Source: Rhabdornis inornatus (taxonomy: Eukaryota; Chordata; Aves; Passeriformes; Rhabdornithidae). From it: a stretch of DNA of 64,000 nt. A program made the translations under genes and the position numbers. The DNA is taken from the NCBI GenBank assembly GCA_013397075.1, contig VWZS01010865.1, positions 310,001 through 374,000 on the forward strand, written 5' to 3'. Below, piece after piece: positions 1-14,925 of the stretch; positions within the stretch are counted from its first letter, which is position 1; the number at the start of each line of letters is the position of its first letter. A model generated the notes under the pieces. It saw only the letters and a program-made list of their open reading frames with translations, searched no databases and was not told the DNA's origin.

Positions 1-1244
1 ATATACCACCCACCTGTGTGACCAATGTGCCCTGGCAGTGCACAGCGTGGTCCCAGCCTTCAAGTACTGACATGCTCACACAACCAGTGACATTTTATGG
101 CCTGGAAACAATAGTAATGATGATAAGAGAAATTCCTATAATATAGCAAATTATTATTGGTAGCAAATTGCACGATAATACCTTTTCCAACAATGTTACA
201 GAGATAGGAGAAAGCCCTAAAAAATTATGTGCAGAGTATAAAAATAATAAATCAAATTACAAGTGAGCAGCAACTCAATATTTTGCATGAAAAATCAATT
301 TTCTCTCTCAGCTCTGTAATATAACCAGCAAAAGAAAGAAAACCCAGAATATTATCTCCTCAGAATCCCAAACTGCCCAAGCAGGTACCTTATTGTTATT
401 TTTCTAAGCCACTAAAGCATTTCCCTTTTGTACTGGGTTTTGTTTTGCATTTCTCCTTTTACCCTCTGCTGTCTTGGTGACCTGGTAATTTTAGAGGTGG
501 AGCTGAAAGTGCTGCCTAGTTTCTAGTCAATATTTGACATTTTGAGGCCTGCTTTCTCTACTTATGACTTTGCCAAACTCCAAATGTTTCAGGTGAGTTT
601 TGCAATTCCAGTTATTGGGCTTAGACAGGATGCAGGGTGTTTTTGTTTAATTTGTTTAATTTCATTTCATTCCAAGGGAATCCACTCGTCCTGTAAAAAA
701 AAATGGGAAAAGATGTGGCCTTACCCTGGGAAAAGTAAACATGCAAACTTAGTGCTCCTTTTGTTGAGCAGTGCCCAAATCCTTCCTTACGAGCCATATC
801 CTGAAATTCTCGGGAGACAGTTTGCTTGATGGAACAAAAGCCTTTTGTAGGGACCATGAAATTTTGGCAAAATTTGGTCCAGTTGCAAAATCTTTAAAAG
901 ACCAATTTGTACATGCAGGGACAATCCTTTCTAGGCTTCACAGCTCGTTTCTTTAACTATTTTATCCTTACTCAGACTGATGCAGGAGAGACTAAGCAGA
1001 ATACTCCCTGAGACTGCAAGTTTAAGCAAAGATGTCAGGCAAAGTGTTTGGAAATGGCACTCTGGAACACACTTACCCAGCATGGCTGGAAACCCAGATG
1101 AGAGAGGACAGTGGCTAATGGACCAGGAGCTGGGGCTCAGAAGAAACCTGTGACTGAGGGTGCAGAAAATAAGACTTAGTAGAGGCTGAGAAACAAAAAT
1201 TAGGTGGAGATGGCTAGGACAAAAAGACAGGTGACCCAAAGAAG
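1..1244. other. Non-coding stretch, nothing recognised
   Basis: AT-rich intergenic-type sequence. Short open frames (for example 542-829) have no recognisable domain, no conserved splice context and overlap on both strands. Confidence 0.6.
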
Positions 1245-1620
1245 GAATCATAGAATATTCCAAGTTGAAAGGGACCCACAAGGATCACTGAGTCCAACCT
1301 CTGGCCCTGCACAGACACCCCAACAATCCCACCCTGTGCATCCCTGGGAGCGTTGTCCAAATGCTCCTGGAGCTCTGGCAGCCTTGGAGCTGTGACCATT
1401 CCCTGGGGAGCCTGTTCAGTGCCCCACACCCTCTGGGGGAAGAACCTTTCCCTGATATCCAGTCTGACCCTCCCCTGACCCAGCTCCAGCCGTTCCCAGA
1501 TCCTGTCCCTGATCCCAGAGAGCAGAGATTGGAGCTGTCCCTCCATTGCCTCTTGGGAGGATGTGGAAGAGCAGTGAGGTCTCCCCTCAGTCTCCTTTTC
1601 TTCAGCTGAACAAGCCAAGT
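1245..1620 (-). repeat. CR1 LINE 3' fragment (minus strand)
   Basis: Read on the minus strand, this carries the avian CR1 tail. It includes GATATCAGGGAAAGGTTCTT, then the conserved run through 'ACTGAACAGGCTCCCCAGGG' and GGGATTGTTGGGGTGTCTG, and ends with the CR1 terminus CTATGATTCC. It extends further 5' than the other copies here (to the AAGGAGACTGAGGGGAGACC segment at about 1,580-1,610). It is severely 5'-truncated and non-coding. The apparent reading frames across it are chance. Confidence 0.92.
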
Positions 1621-3324
1621 GCCTTCACTAGGAAAATTTTCATAACATGGCTGGAAGCACAAGAAACAAAAAACCACATGATGCTGTCTTCTAGGATGAT
1701 GGAAGAGAGGTCACCTCCCAGGAAAACCAGAGAAGTTTCATCCCTATTAATGATCAAACTGACCATGAGTACAATGCTTAGCAACAGAATTTTTTTTTGT
1801 TGTTGTTTAATTTGCTACCAAAAAACCTGGGTGATTTCATAAATGCATTAAAATGACATTACTAAGGTCAAAAAGCCTACTGTGAAGAAGTCAGAAAAAT
1901 GCCCTTGAGTATACAACAGTGACATGGAATTACACTGCCTTTCTTTTGCCTTTTATTATGTCTTTATTTGATTTTATAACCCTGGTGATGCTTTTCAGTT
2001 CAGCCTGTGCATCCATTTATGTGTGTGATACTCACCAGTGCAGATTTTACATGGGCAGACTCAGAAATATCCTCAGTCTGACACTAGAGATGGCAGCCAG
2101 GCTGTGTTCAAAATTCCACTATCAGACTCAGCAGGTAAGATACAGGGGAAAAAAAATAGCACAGCAGGTAAACATCTCCCACAAAAGTGGCCATGTAGAC
2201 CCTCATCCAAATCCAATTTAAACTTCACAAAAGCATCATTCTGTAGCCCTTTCTCTAAGATTCATTTCAATTAGCTTTGGATCAGGGCATCAGTAAGATT
2301 TTTACCCTGCCAGGTGTTATTTTTTCACCAGTGCAGATTTCCCATAGAGAATATCAGAAAGCCATTGACTAGCCATTGAGCAGGGGAAAAGGGGCCACTC
2401 AGAGATTTTGTCCCTTTGGATCTTACACATTCCTGCTAAATTTTTCATCTTGTCACTGAGAGTGCAGTGACATTTTTCTCTTGAAAGTCAGCAATAAGTT
2501 TCCTGGTGTAGTCTCGACAGGATTTGTTTTCAGAGGAGCTAATAAACGATGGCTCCAGCTGAAAGCCATGCAAAGCTGTAGGCACACATTGCTGCTACTA
2601 GTGTTAGAAGGTTGCCTTTTTAGGGTCACGTAAACACGCTGAAATAAATGGTTTTATCACATGGAAACTGATGGCATGTAAGCCCAATTTCTAGCAGCAG
2701 GCTATACCTTATATCCAGTACAATATCTGGGAAAATAGGTATTCCCTACTTTCTTATCTTGGTAAAAACTTGTAAGCTACAAAATCTGCTACTGATGCCC
2801 TGGAGGAGATGCAGCAATGAAAGCACCAATTCATGCCAGAACATGCCCTGCTGTGTGAGATGAAACAGAGAGGTGTGGCAGAAAAGGCAAGGTAGCCCCA
2901 AGGTCACAGGGCAAGGGACCATAAGCTGTGTCCCACCAGTTCCTGGAGGAAGCTCTGTTCCCTTCCTCAGACTCATCTGTGCCTCTGGAAGCAGCTGCAG
3001 TGCTGAGTTACTTGTCTGGGCACTTGGGCTGCTGGAGTTCACTTGGCACCCCATGATTTCATAGGTGCCTGTCCCAAACCCACCACCACTGGATGAATTT
3101 TGCTGGAGGGATGCTGTCTCCAAGTCCAGAGGATAATGGAGAAGGCAGACATTTAGAACCATTTCCCCCTTCTCCTCCAGCTGGATTTTGTGGAAGCAGT
3201 GAGATACACATCCCAGCACAGCAGTGGCAAAATCTGGGGGAAAATGATGTCTTTATGCTTTGGGATGCCTTAAGTTTTAGCTTTCATATTATCCAGATTC
3301 TGTACTGCATTAGTATGTAACTCT
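1621..3324. other. Non-coding stretch, one unremarkable open frame
   Basis: A 157-codon minus-strand frame (2,746-3,219) is the longest ORF in the gene-free left part of the window. Its product is Ser/Leu-rich with no domain I recognise. No splice or polyadenylation context supports it. Nothing else is seen. Confidence 0.5.
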
Positions 3325-3710
3325 GAACTTCATATAAAGTGGTAGCAAGTTCTCCTCACAGTTTAGTCAGACAAAACAATCCTTTGCCAGCCCAAAAACC
3401 AAGGACACCGTTACAGCTTCAGGCCAAAAAAGTGCAAACAACAACAAATTGAGGAGAGCAAGCTGAGAAGATGGGACTTCATAACCTGAAGCTGTAATTG
3501 GATAATTAACCCCAATACGTAAATGGCTCAGATCTTATAAAAGCGTGAAAACTAATGACCTGTTATCCATCTCGGGTGTTGCCTTGGCCAGGCTCTTGTA
3601 CTGCCCTGCCTTTGTGCTGCCCTGTACTGCCTCTGAAGGCCTTTTTAATAAATACCTACTTTATTCCTCTAACACTGTCGAGCCTCTGTTCCAGGTAGCC
3701 TTTCAAGGCA
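3325..3710 (+). repeat. Passerine-type ERV LTR (5'-truncated), plus strand
   Basis: Layout of a retroviral LTR 3' part: a TATA box (TCTTATAAAAGCG, about 3,534-3,546), then AATAAA at about 3,650-3,655, then a TCTAACACTGTCGAGCCTCT run ending in AAGGCA at 3,710. I recognise the sequence type as a common songbird LTR but cannot name the subfamily. The start is not a clear TG terminus, so the copy is taken as truncated. No matching partner LTR is nearby. Confidence 0.7.
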
Positions 3711-6700
3711 TCAGGGCTGGCAGAAGGGAGCTGCCCCCCAACAGCAAGGTAATACCACATCAGTGGCTGCACTGCCATGCAGCCCATGGCATGCTCCAGA
3801 TTAAGCTGGGATGATATTCATGATCCAGACCTGCAATTTCATCCTTCTCTGGAAACATTCCCACAGAGTAAGAACAGCCTCCAAGGGGATTGTGGCAGGT
3901 CATGCAGTGAAGCAAGCCTCTTGCCTATACACCTAAATCCACTCAATAACAGGCTGCACTGGCACTGGGAAATATTTAGAGGTCTCCAATTGGAAAATGT
4001 TGACAACACACTGATTTAGGCTGATCAAGCAATTGCTCAACTTCTACAGCAAACCAAAAGCCACAAAAGTGTTGTGGAAGTGGAGTGATGCACTTGCAAG
4101 CAAAAGTATTGGCCAGGACAAAGTCAAATGAGCCACTTCTAGAGCCTCTGTCAGGTCAGAAAATAAGGGCCTATTTTAACTAGTGTGTTAAAGCACCAGA
4201 CTGTGTTGATGTTCCTTCCTGGCATAGCAGCTCCTCACTTTCTAGACATTTATAATGAAAGCCATGAGGGCAATTTGATCCCTTAGGAAACTTGCACTCA
4301 ACAAGTTCAGTGGCCCCAGCAGTACCATCACACTCTTTGTAGAGGCAGGTGTGTCATTCCAGGGCTGCTGTAAGAGGCATTCACCCTCCAAGCTCCAGAA
4401 GAAATCCAAGCTGTTAATACCTTTCAGGAAGCACCAGGGTGAGAATGAACTTAGCAGGGTGGTAAAAAGCATCGTTATCTCTTTGTAAAGGTAACAATTG
4501 CAGTTTCTGCCATCAGATTTCATGCATGAGCATCTATCCCATCTAATACCTGGCAGCTCCATGGCTACACAAGGATGCACACGTGAGGGGAGTGGGGATG
4601 TCAGAGGAGGAACTGCACTCCCAGCTGAGATGCTGTGCTGCCCTGCCAAGCAAACAGGGAGAAGTTGAACTTAATGGAGATGCTTTTCACTGCCCAAATG
4701 GCATCACATCCATGCTGCCATGACAGGCACAAGGAAAGTGCAATCCTGCTATTAACACAGGGCCCCCGAGCAAAGCCATCCCAGGAGATAGCACTTGTAG
4801 AGACTCCTTCAGCAAAGCTATCTGTCAACACCCCACATTCAGCAGCAGAGATGGAAAACATCCTGTCTATCCCCGCAGGATTGGGACAGCAGGATTGGGA
4901 CAGCCCAGCCAGTGACTCACATCCAGCCTTTCTACTTATGAAATACCATAAACAACTAATCACACTTTTCCAAAATTGGCATTTTTAAAAATATCCAAGA
5001 CAGATGCTTTGTCTGTTCTGCAGCAGTGTCACCCAGCTTATGTAAACGGGCAGAAATGGCAAAATCAGAAATTTGCAAACAAAAGCCCTTTGGGGCCAAT
5101 GTCACTCAGACATTTCCCTCTTTCATCACAGTTTATATGGACTTGTTACATTTTCTGGTTTAATTTGGGTGAATTTCAAGAAGAGGTGTGAACTATCTTA
5201 CCATGCCATGCTCAAATCTTTGTTTTGAAAGGGCCAAAGTGACCATCTGTGAAATCTTGAGGGACCAGGAGGAGCAGATTCACCTCACAATTAAGTGTCC
5301 CTTTCTGCGTGAGAAATAAGAACACCTCTCAAAGCCAGCTAAGGCTTAATGAACACTCACAAGCCAGAATAAACTTAATAAGCCTGAACTGATGAAGACA
5401 AAGATAATCACAAAAGAGAAAGTTCTGCTCCTGTGGTGTGATGAACCTGGATGTGATCACCACAGCACAAGCAGCAGGGAAGCCTCTCCCCAAAGCATCC
5501 CATGGGCTGGAGGAGAATCTCACAGCTCTGGGGAGCTACAAGCTCCTCAAAAGGGCTGAAAACAGACTGTACTTAACCAGCTCACACTTAATGCCCACCA
5601 AAGTGAGAACCAGAGTTCACAGCTCAGGTTATGAAACCTCATGCTTCTAACAAAAGTATTCCCCAGAATGATGCCTGGGCCCTGCCACTTGACAGTCCTC
5701 AGGTGCATACTCCAGTGAAAACAATTTGAGATTATAAAGGAAGAGGAAAAAGAGGAAATCTCTTAATAATGTTATATTTGTAAGTGTTTCCTTATTTTAA
5801 ATTGATCTGGTTCCCAAACAGGCAAGGATTACAATAAAAGAATAAATTATTAGTCCATCAAAAACAATGGTGTGATTAGACCTCCCTGACTTTTGCTTTT
5901 CTGTTTGTCTTGCTGGAGCCCTGTTCAGCTCATTACTTTGTCTTGTTATCCTCTGGCAAGGTGTGGGAAGAAATAACCATGTCTTGGAGAGAGATCTTCC
6001 TCCCCTCTAATGCAGGCAAGGCTCAGGTGTGCAAGTTTACAAATTTTGGGCATGGGAGAGAGAATTTCAAAACAGTAACCAGTAGTTTGTTACCTCACTT
6101 TTTTTGCACTGAATTTTCTCTGAATGCTGCCCATGTATTGGAATATGTTCCCAAGAGTTGCTAACAGAAAGATGGTTCCTCAAAACAAGGAGCATTGACA
6201 TACAGAGTAACTGCAGCAATGCAAATCATTTTGTCTTGTCCCACATAAACTCTTCCACTACAAATAAATTTTTGTATGTTTCCATGCTTGATTCCTTCAC
6301 CTCAAACTTCTCCTCACAGCCAATACCAAATACATTCCAAATTTTCCTTAGGGATCAAAACTTATTTTCTCTTTCAATTCACACCATAAGTATAGCTGAC
6401 CCAGATACATTGAGATGCTCAGTCAGAAATCAGCTGGGGAAAGCAGGATGAATGACATTCTGGATCAAATGCATAATTAAGGCGTACTAAATACAGCTGG
6501 CCATAATTTTTCAAAGGAAGAGGATTTTATATAGCTTTTTGTAAATCAACATCTTTCAGTATATTTTATGTTGTCAAAATTTTGGGGTTTTTTACTGTCT
6601 CACATATTTTGAATACAGCTATTTCTACCAAAGCAGCTAGGAACTCTTAAGAAAAAAAAACAATCAAAGCAAGTTTTCAACAAGCAATTTGTTTTCAAGT

Positions 6701-9700
6701 TTTTTTCCACAATTGTTTCAACAATTTTTTTGTGGACTGTAACCTCTCTCCCCTGGAATTACAACTTTATTTAAAATGGAAGCATTGAATTTCTCTCTGA
6801 AAACTTTTACCTAAACTTATTTGTTTTTTTCTCCTTTTCTTTTAAATCCCAAAAATGTTTTTAAAGTAACAATTATTTGCATCTGATTGCAAGGAGGTTA
6901 TTTATAATTTTGAGGTGATTGTCAGTACTTTCATTTCCCAAAACTCTACATTAAATTCTACTCTTCTGGTTGGAACACTCAGAAGTTTTCCTTGCTCTCC
7001 TTTATGTGTTGATGATATTTGGTCATGTTTTGCCATTTGATTTCAACATGAACAGAATAGATTATTTTTATTAATTCTTCATTCAAGAAACAGAAGTTCA
7101 CATTGACTGAAAAGCTGATTACAATTAAGCTGTTTTAGCTGGAAGAAATTCCAAATAGAACTTCCTTTGATCAGTTCAGACTGGTCTTAGAGTTTTGTTG
7201 GAAACAAATTTAATCATGAAGACATGAAGTGACAAAGAAATGTTTTCTATTGTTTTAACTAAAGTATCTCCTTTCAGTGCCATCTTGACATTAACATTGT
7301 TTGATTTCTTTGACTCCAAACTATTCTTTTTTATAGCTTGTTTGCACTTTGAGAAGGAAACAAGTTATTTGCAGAGATCTAGCCTTTGTAGCATGTGTGT
7401 GTCTCCATTGAAACTGATCTTGGACCAAATCACAGGAATGCACACAGTTGGGTACATGGCAATTATGTTTTTGGTAGGCTTCAAATTCACTTAGATCAGA
7501 AAGATTCTTCCATCATTATATATACTGTGTCATAGGAAAAGAGTTGACTTGTCCCACCTGAGACAATATGGCACTCAGATATAAACCTCACGAATAAATT
7601 TAGTCCAGTAGGATGGAAGATACTAAATATTGAATTATCTTTATGTGTTTTATGGTCTTCCACCATAGCTTTATTTCACTATGAGTTTAGGAAAATTGTT
7701 TTAATTTTACAATTTACTTTCTTATTATTGAATATGACAAGCTATAAATTTTACTGTAGAGAATTCAGGTTCTTACACTATCAGTCTTACTGCAGCCCAT
7801 GTTGAAAATAAGTAACATCAGAAAGAAGCAAAAGTGGGACTTACGGTCTCAGAAAAATTAGGACAAAATTGCATGAGATTGATATTCAAACTAAACCTTT
7901 TCAGAAGACATGGAAAATCCTACTCATTTGTGTTCTCTCCTGGGTGCAGAATAAACAAACTTCAGCAGCTGATACAAGAGACAGTCTGTTCAGATGCTCC
8001 TTTGGTGAGCAGAGAGCAACAGAGTCCTATGGAAATGAAAGCACTTCCCTAGTGCTACAAGATGTATTGAGGAATTTGGGAAACAGAGCACTTGGAAGCA
8101 GAACAAGGGGACAGAAAGGCTAAAGAAATGAAGTTGTCAAAACATGACAGTACAGTAACAAGAGGGATATACACTAAGCTGGTGAAAAGCAACACAGAAA
8201 TAGGAACGAAAGCTGCTTGTCAAATTTAACTACTCGGTAGGCAGCATTTGGGTGGAGATTCTCCAAACAGCAGGCATCTGCTCAGAGAGCATTTGAACTT
8301 CATTGTGTGGCTGAAATCCCCCAGTGCTAGCTGAGCTACTCTGGCTCTCTGAGCTGCACAGGGAGTGCAGGATTGCCAATATGGGCTCTGAATTCTCTGC
8401 CTTTCACGAGTTCCATTATTTTATCACTGTAGGTTTTCTGTTGGATTTTTTTCCCCACATATACACAGAGATTATGATTGTGCCCACAGAGCTGCAACAA
8501 GTGAAGAGAAAACTGGCTGCCCTGGCAGTATTCCCTGATACACTTTGTGCAGCTTCTGATTGCATTCCCATCTCTCCCACAGCAGTCCCCTGTGCACAAA
8601 GACGGAAAAATACAGGCAGCAGAAAAACCACTGACAGAGCACCAAGCTTTGACCAGTCCCTTGACTGAGGAGAGGTTGTGGGTGATCTAATGGTGGCCAT
8701 TGTTGGCCAGTGAATACAAATTTCATGTTGGGTGTCCTTAGTGCTGTGGAATTTTTTTCCTGATGGAGCTTACTTTTGAAGATGGCTTTTCTTACGCAGC
8801 CCTTGCAGAGCCATTGCCTGGTTGGAGGCAATTAGCAGGAATTAGTGCAGGTGATTCTCTTGGCTCCCATCCAGGGGAGCAGCTCAGAGCTCCTCACCCT
8901 CCACGCCAACCTGGGAAGACTCCTCTGGCCAGGATGCACTGTGCTGCTCAGCTCCTCTGCACAACATAACTAAGACTTATGCAAAGTCAGATGTTTGCCC
9001 AGGCAGTGGTTAATTCAAAGCTGACTTTTTGCTTGTAGTTACTGTCTCTGCATAATGGACAAGAGCACTTTAGCTCCCCACCTTTTTGCTGCTGATCAAT
9101 TGATCTGAAACACTGGTGTAGTCATTCTGCATCTAGCATCTTTGGGAACCAGAGCTGGAAAAGTAACAATTTGTACATGTTCGGTTCCAGTTATTGTCAA
9201 TTAGTCATGGGATATACAGATTTACCATGCCAGTAATTCCAAGGTGAACTGGTAAGATGAACAAAATTCTTTTAGAGTTTAGCAGCATCACTGTGTGTTC
9301 AGCATCAACAGTCCATGCTTAGACTAGCATTACCTGATTTTGAAGGGGCTTAAGAGACAAGTGCATACAGTGGAGCAGCTGAGGCAATGTGAGGTTCACA
9401 GATTTTCAAAGTAGTTCAATGGATGTCTCGAGGAAGCTAGGAAACAAAGCCAAGTCTCCAAGATATAACACTCTTTCCCTTTACAGCCCCTTCATTTTCA
9501 TCTCCTGGTTACTGAGAACCCACAGTTCTCAGCTGAAGAGTTGAATGTTATGGGATGGTCAAGGGCTTGAGGAGAAGGACTAAGTCAATCATGTGTGTAA
9601 ATGTGGTTCCTCACAACCATGACTGACATCCCTAGGGCTGACACTTACAAATGCTAGACATGCCACAGTGAATGTTTCAATTAGAATATCTGATTCTTCA

Positions 9701-11490
9701 CAATGTTACTGCAAGTAAAAAGAGTCCCATACATAAACACAGTTATTCCTTGGAATACTGACTTTAACTTATAGTTGAAGTACAACTTCTATTTTGTTTC
9801 CCACACTTGGTTACTAAAGATGGATATCAGTTTGTACTCTAAGAAAGAGTATCTTCACAGGAGGGTGAGGACTTCCTTAAGAATTACAGGAAAGATGCTC
9901 TTAAATGACAGGGGACACAGAGTAATGCAGGAGTTGACCATACAGAGCACTTGCTTGTTGACAAATCCAATAAGGTAAATTAGGTAAAAATAGGCTCTTG
10001 AGACACTGAATTTATACTGCTGGGCTAGAAGAGTGTGTTGGGTGAAGTGATAGCAGGAAGTGTCAGACAGCCTGGTAAACTGGGGGGAATGCCACTGCTG
10101 AAGCATGGGCACTCTCCATTACCAGTGCACACACCAGTCCAGTTCACTCCTCACCTGCCTCCACAATGCCAGGCCCTACCCTGGGACACACACTGTCTAA
10201 ATCACAGACACACATAACAGGCAAGGAGGGACTCGAATTTGTGCAGGAACAACCTTAACAAGTGTCCAAAATACAGAGTTTCATGCAGTACACAGAACTG
10301 GATGATGCAGCAGGCACTCCTCCACTCTCTCCCTTTATTCTCAAGCTGAACATAAACTACAGCAGAGAGTTTCATAAAAGTAATGGATATATCAGAAACT
10401 ACTTGGCACAGTAGAACTACATTCCCACACAGCTTCACTGAGGCTGCAAGAAAAATGGTAGGTTGTCCTTCATAAATATATTGAACTGCAGAAAAGTCTG
10501 ACTTACATTCATTTTGTGAACTTTAAGATGACCATTTCAATCTCTACAGCTACATATGTTCCCACACAAACTACTGCATTAATTTACAGTAAAAGAATAC
10601 AGAGGTTTGTATCCTGACTAAAACTCTACCTAAAACACAGTCGAAATTGTAATAATCTGAGATGTAGAAAGTGAGTAAAAGATACATTGAGTGGAAGAGT
10701 GGAAAGATACATTGGAGGAGAAGGAATAAAACTAACTAAAAAGTGGGTTTGTGAGTGGAGTTTCAGTTCTGTTGTTGCAGCTAAAAAGGAGAATAGACAA
10801 AGGAGAGAGATGCTCCACAATATGGCCAAATATTGGTCAGCATAAATCAGAGTTAAGACTGATATGCAAATATGACTTTCATTACAGGCTTATATCTGAT
10901 TGTCCCAATTTAAAATATTATATGAAATGTGTAAAAAACATTGGTGATAAAGATTATGTAGGATTTTTCCATCATTTCACTGTGGGCTTCTTTTGTTTAC
11001 AGTACACCACCAATTTCTGACTATTTTTGGGTTACTATTTGCATTCTTCACTTTTTGGAGAACAAATTCCAAGTTCATTATGATGTTTAGGTAAAAAAAG
11101 GGCTTTTAAAAAACACTTGCTCTCGGGCATCTGCATGTTTGCATCCCGTGCTGCATATGTAAAGCCAGTAAAGGAGATAGTAGGAATTTTCCCACTTACA
11201 TTAGTTACAATACTCCCTCCAGCCAAAGCCACACACCAAAACCCCAGAGATATGGCAGCTGGTTCTCCCCATTTCACTATCTTTTTTGGGATTCATGGGA
11301 TTTTTACCTTCATTTTTCACAAATCTGCCACAGATAGGCAGGAAGGCTTTGAGGAAGCCCCATCACTGGGAAATACTTCTATTCTCCTAATTTACTGAAT
11401 GCAAATAACGATACTCATTTCATGTGCTGGAGCCCTGTAGGAAAAGCCACAACAAGAAAAGCCCAACCAGTTGTTAAAATTAGAAGTGCC
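3711..11490. other. Gene-free stretch, nothing recognised
   Basis: AT-rich sequence with no exon, LTR or CR1 that I can identify. Open frames are all under 135 codons and without family resemblance. Confidence 0.5.
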
Positions 11491-11577
11491 TTAGGTTGCA
11501 ATGCAGGATGTGACCAAAAGTATGTATTCTATTACCATCTGTTAAAACCAGGCGGGGCAGTGCTCTTTATCTTTTCN
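11491..11577 (+). repeat. LTR start fragment, same family as 36,378-36,919
   Basis: TTAGGTTGCAATGCAGGATG and GTGACCAAAAGTATGTATTC match the reverse complement of 36,840-36,919 at nearly every position. Only the first ~87 bp of the LTR remain; similarity ends at the undetermined base 11,577. Confidence 0.75.
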
Positions 11578-14500
11578 CTTAATTTCAAAATTATAATAAT
11601 TTGGAGGGAGGGGGTTTACATTCTTCATTTCAAAAAGAGGCTCCTGCCTTTCTTAGCAGACACCTGTCTTTCAAACCAAGACAGAAGAAATTTTCTATGC
11701 ACAGCTGTTGGCTAAAAGAAACATCAGAAAATCTTACTGGCTGCATCCCGCTGGTCCCAGTTAAGACTCTCCAATATCCACGCACTTAGAGTTATGCTGG
11801 TTCTGAAAAACGAAAAAGCAGCAAGGCAGTGACTTTGGTCTTCTATACCAAGATCAAACCATCTCTGCCGTATAACTCCAAATGCTGCCCTAGGATAAAT
11901 TCATTCTCTGATTTTATGTATGTCCAGGAAGCACTGGCAACAGAGTGCAGTCCAGGCAGGCTTTTATTCTACAGCAAGTATTCTCTGTCCTCCTGCAGCT
12001 GGGGCAAATCTGGAAGAAGGTGCTCTGGCTAATTTGATGGGAAAAAAGCAATATTTGTTTAGGAGTCTGCACATGCTGTGGGTCTCAGTGGTGCTGCAGC
12101 TGACCAAGTCAGGCACAGACCCAGTTTTACCTCCTGTAGCACTATGGCCAAACACCCTGTGTAGTGTAACTTGTGCCAGGCCACATCTGGTTTGATATCT
12201 GCACCTTACAGGGGCCCATGATAAGATCCACTGCCCACAGCACTCAGGATAAACCTCCAGTCTTGGCATTCACAATGTCACTGAATGAAACCAGGATCAA
12301 ACAGATCATCATGTTGAATTTGCTGCAGTCTCCAATAAGGCAGTTCTCCAACCCTGCTGAACATGACTTTTTGGCTTGAGAAGCTCAGCTGTATCACATA
12401 GTCAGAGAGCGAACTTGTAAAGAAAAGACAAAAATCCCAGACAGGTTTTCCCTGGATACCAAGAGCTGCATGTCTCTGCTCCCTGAAAACTGCTTTCCCT
12501 GTAGCCATCTAGTGGAATGCAACCAGAATGTTCCCAACCAGAGAAAAATGAAGAGAGGGTTATTGCAGGAGCTCAGAAAATCTCAGTACAAACAGAAATC
12601 AAACAGGCAGCAACCTTGCTGAAAGTCCTCCTAAAGCATAATTTTCAGCTACACAGTAGCAATTCCATTAGGCAAACTTTTCTCTTTAAGAAAATATAAC
12701 ATCTATAACAATATAATAGGCTGGTTTCTCCTATAAGCTTGGCTCTCCTTTGACATAACTCTATTCTGCATTAATGAGCTTGTTTTTGATTACATAAAGG
12801 TAAATCAGGTGGGAATGGGGCATATTACGTGTATATTAAGCTGCTTTCCTAAGCAATCTTTTTTTCAGATGCAGAGACTGTCTATTTGAGACAAGTGTAA
12901 ACAATTAATAGAAAAACTAACTCAGTGCTTGACAAATCCTGGGTTTGTTCCTACCATTAGCACAGCCACAGGTGGCTCCAAAGGACTGAAATTTCCCTGC
13001 AGCTGTGAGTAGGTGTGTACTGATCCATTCAGGAAAATCCCCACTCTCTTAGAAGGGCAAGGGAAATGCACAAAACACTATACCAAATTAATAAGAAAAC
13101 CATGAGGAACAAATAGGAGATTTCTTTAGCTAACTGCAATAACTGAGGGGATAAAACAGAGTCAGGTCACACTGTATACCAGGCAAATACCTCTTTTTTC
13201 CCCACATACTAATAAAACAAGAATGCAGAGCTGCACTACCTGTCCTTTTTCTGGTTTCTTCTTCACTCCAGTACTTCCATTTTAATTGCCACCTGCGTTC
13301 ACAAGAAACAAGTTACTCTGAAGGGCTGTGAGATACTTTATTGAAGGGCAGCAGTGGTAACTGAATGTTAATTCTGTTCCTACTTCCACTCACTTTTCAG
13401 ACTAGACCAATTTACAACCATGTTCCTCCCACAGTTTTTCCACCTCTAAAAAGAAGAAAGGGCAGGATAAAAAACCACTAGAGGTTGGAATTCTTTCACT
13501 GTAAGGTTGGTCTCATCACGTAAATTTTGACATTAACAGTACTGTCCTGCTGAAATACTTCTCTATAAGATAAACATTAACAAGTAGCCTCTTTGTGGCT
13601 TTGTCCAATTTTTCAAGTGCTGTGAACTCTGATGGTTTCACACCTAGGTCTGGGATATGCGAAAGCATTAAATGAAAAGAAAATATGGTTGAATATTTGA
13701 AAAGCCTTTTGAGGATAAAAGGCACTCATAAACTGCAAAATTAGTGTTACTGAATCTATGCAGAGCTGAACTGGAAAGGTGAAAATACCAGTTTTACCAG
13801 TACTTTCAGATCATTAAAATTCATCATTTCAACATGATTCCTCACGTCGAAAACTATATTTCTGAATGACACCAACAGAGCAAGAGGATAACCCTATACA
13901 GGAAACGTATATGAAGGTTTCAGACTGGGAAGCAGGAGGTTCATACTGTTTTATTCTGAGTTCCCTTTTACTCCACAAAAAGCTGAGATAGATTATCTGA
14001 AAAGCAAGTTACTGTCTAGGCGAAGCTAGGACTGTAGAATTTGTCCTTAAATGGGTGACTTTTATTTATACTTGGAGCTCTTTTTCCCATCCAAGATTGT
14101 CCCATATTAGAACCAATTACAGATTCTCAGTTATTCGAGGTTTTAGGTTGCTAGAAACACAAGGGTCTTGGGTTTTATTTTTTTGAATTCCCAGGGCTTA
14201 CTTGCAAAATTCCCATTAATATTGATGTGAGTAAAATATCTTAAAAATCCCACCACAAAAAAAAATATAATAGACTCCTAAGTGAATGTCTATTATCAAA
14301 TGACAAAGAGCTGTAGTCTTTGCAAAAGCCAGCAAAGAGTATTCTTTTTAAAGCCTAATAAGTGTCCTATTATCCATTTAGTTCAATTACATTGAATGAG
14401 TCTGGCTTTTCCAAAGCCTTTCGCTTTGTCACAGTAAGTATGGGAGGCTGACAAGAAAGATGAGCCACTGTGAGCTCTTGGGTAGTTACACTGATCTCCC

Positions 14501-14872
14501 CTGTACCTCAGTGAGAGCTGGATCCACTCATTAGAAGAAAGGAAACAGGAATGACAATGGCCCCCGGTAGAGCCCTCGAGGCACCGATCTGACAATGATC
14601 CCATTGTAAACCTCTCACCATCAAAATGTTTTTGTTCTCATCCATTACTCAATCTTCGGGGACTCAGAAAACAAGGAGGAAATGGCTCCCTTCTGAACTG
14701 CTCTGAGGAATATAAGACACTGCTGAAAATTTAAGCCAAGAGCTACATGCTTTTAATATGCTGCTTCATTCTCAGAAATTGGTCTTGCTGTTTTTCCACA
14801 GCAGCGTCTTTTTCTTTTATGAGATATCGCTTCTCTTTTTAGGACAAGCCCTCTGCAGTGCCACGGAATGGG

Positions 14873-14925
14873 ACACAAATACACAGTGCTTTCCAACAGA
14901 GAACACAAATACACAGTGCTTTCCA
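14873..14925. repeat. Two-copy direct repeat, 30-bp period
   Basis: ACACAAATACACAGTGCTTT CCA occurs at 14,873-14,895 and again exactly at 14,903-14,925. A small recent tandem duplication with no coding context. Confidence 0.9.

Noticed and set aside
2746..3219. 157-codon minus-strand ORF
   Set aside because: No recognised domain, no supporting signals; treated as chance or unrecognised repeat.
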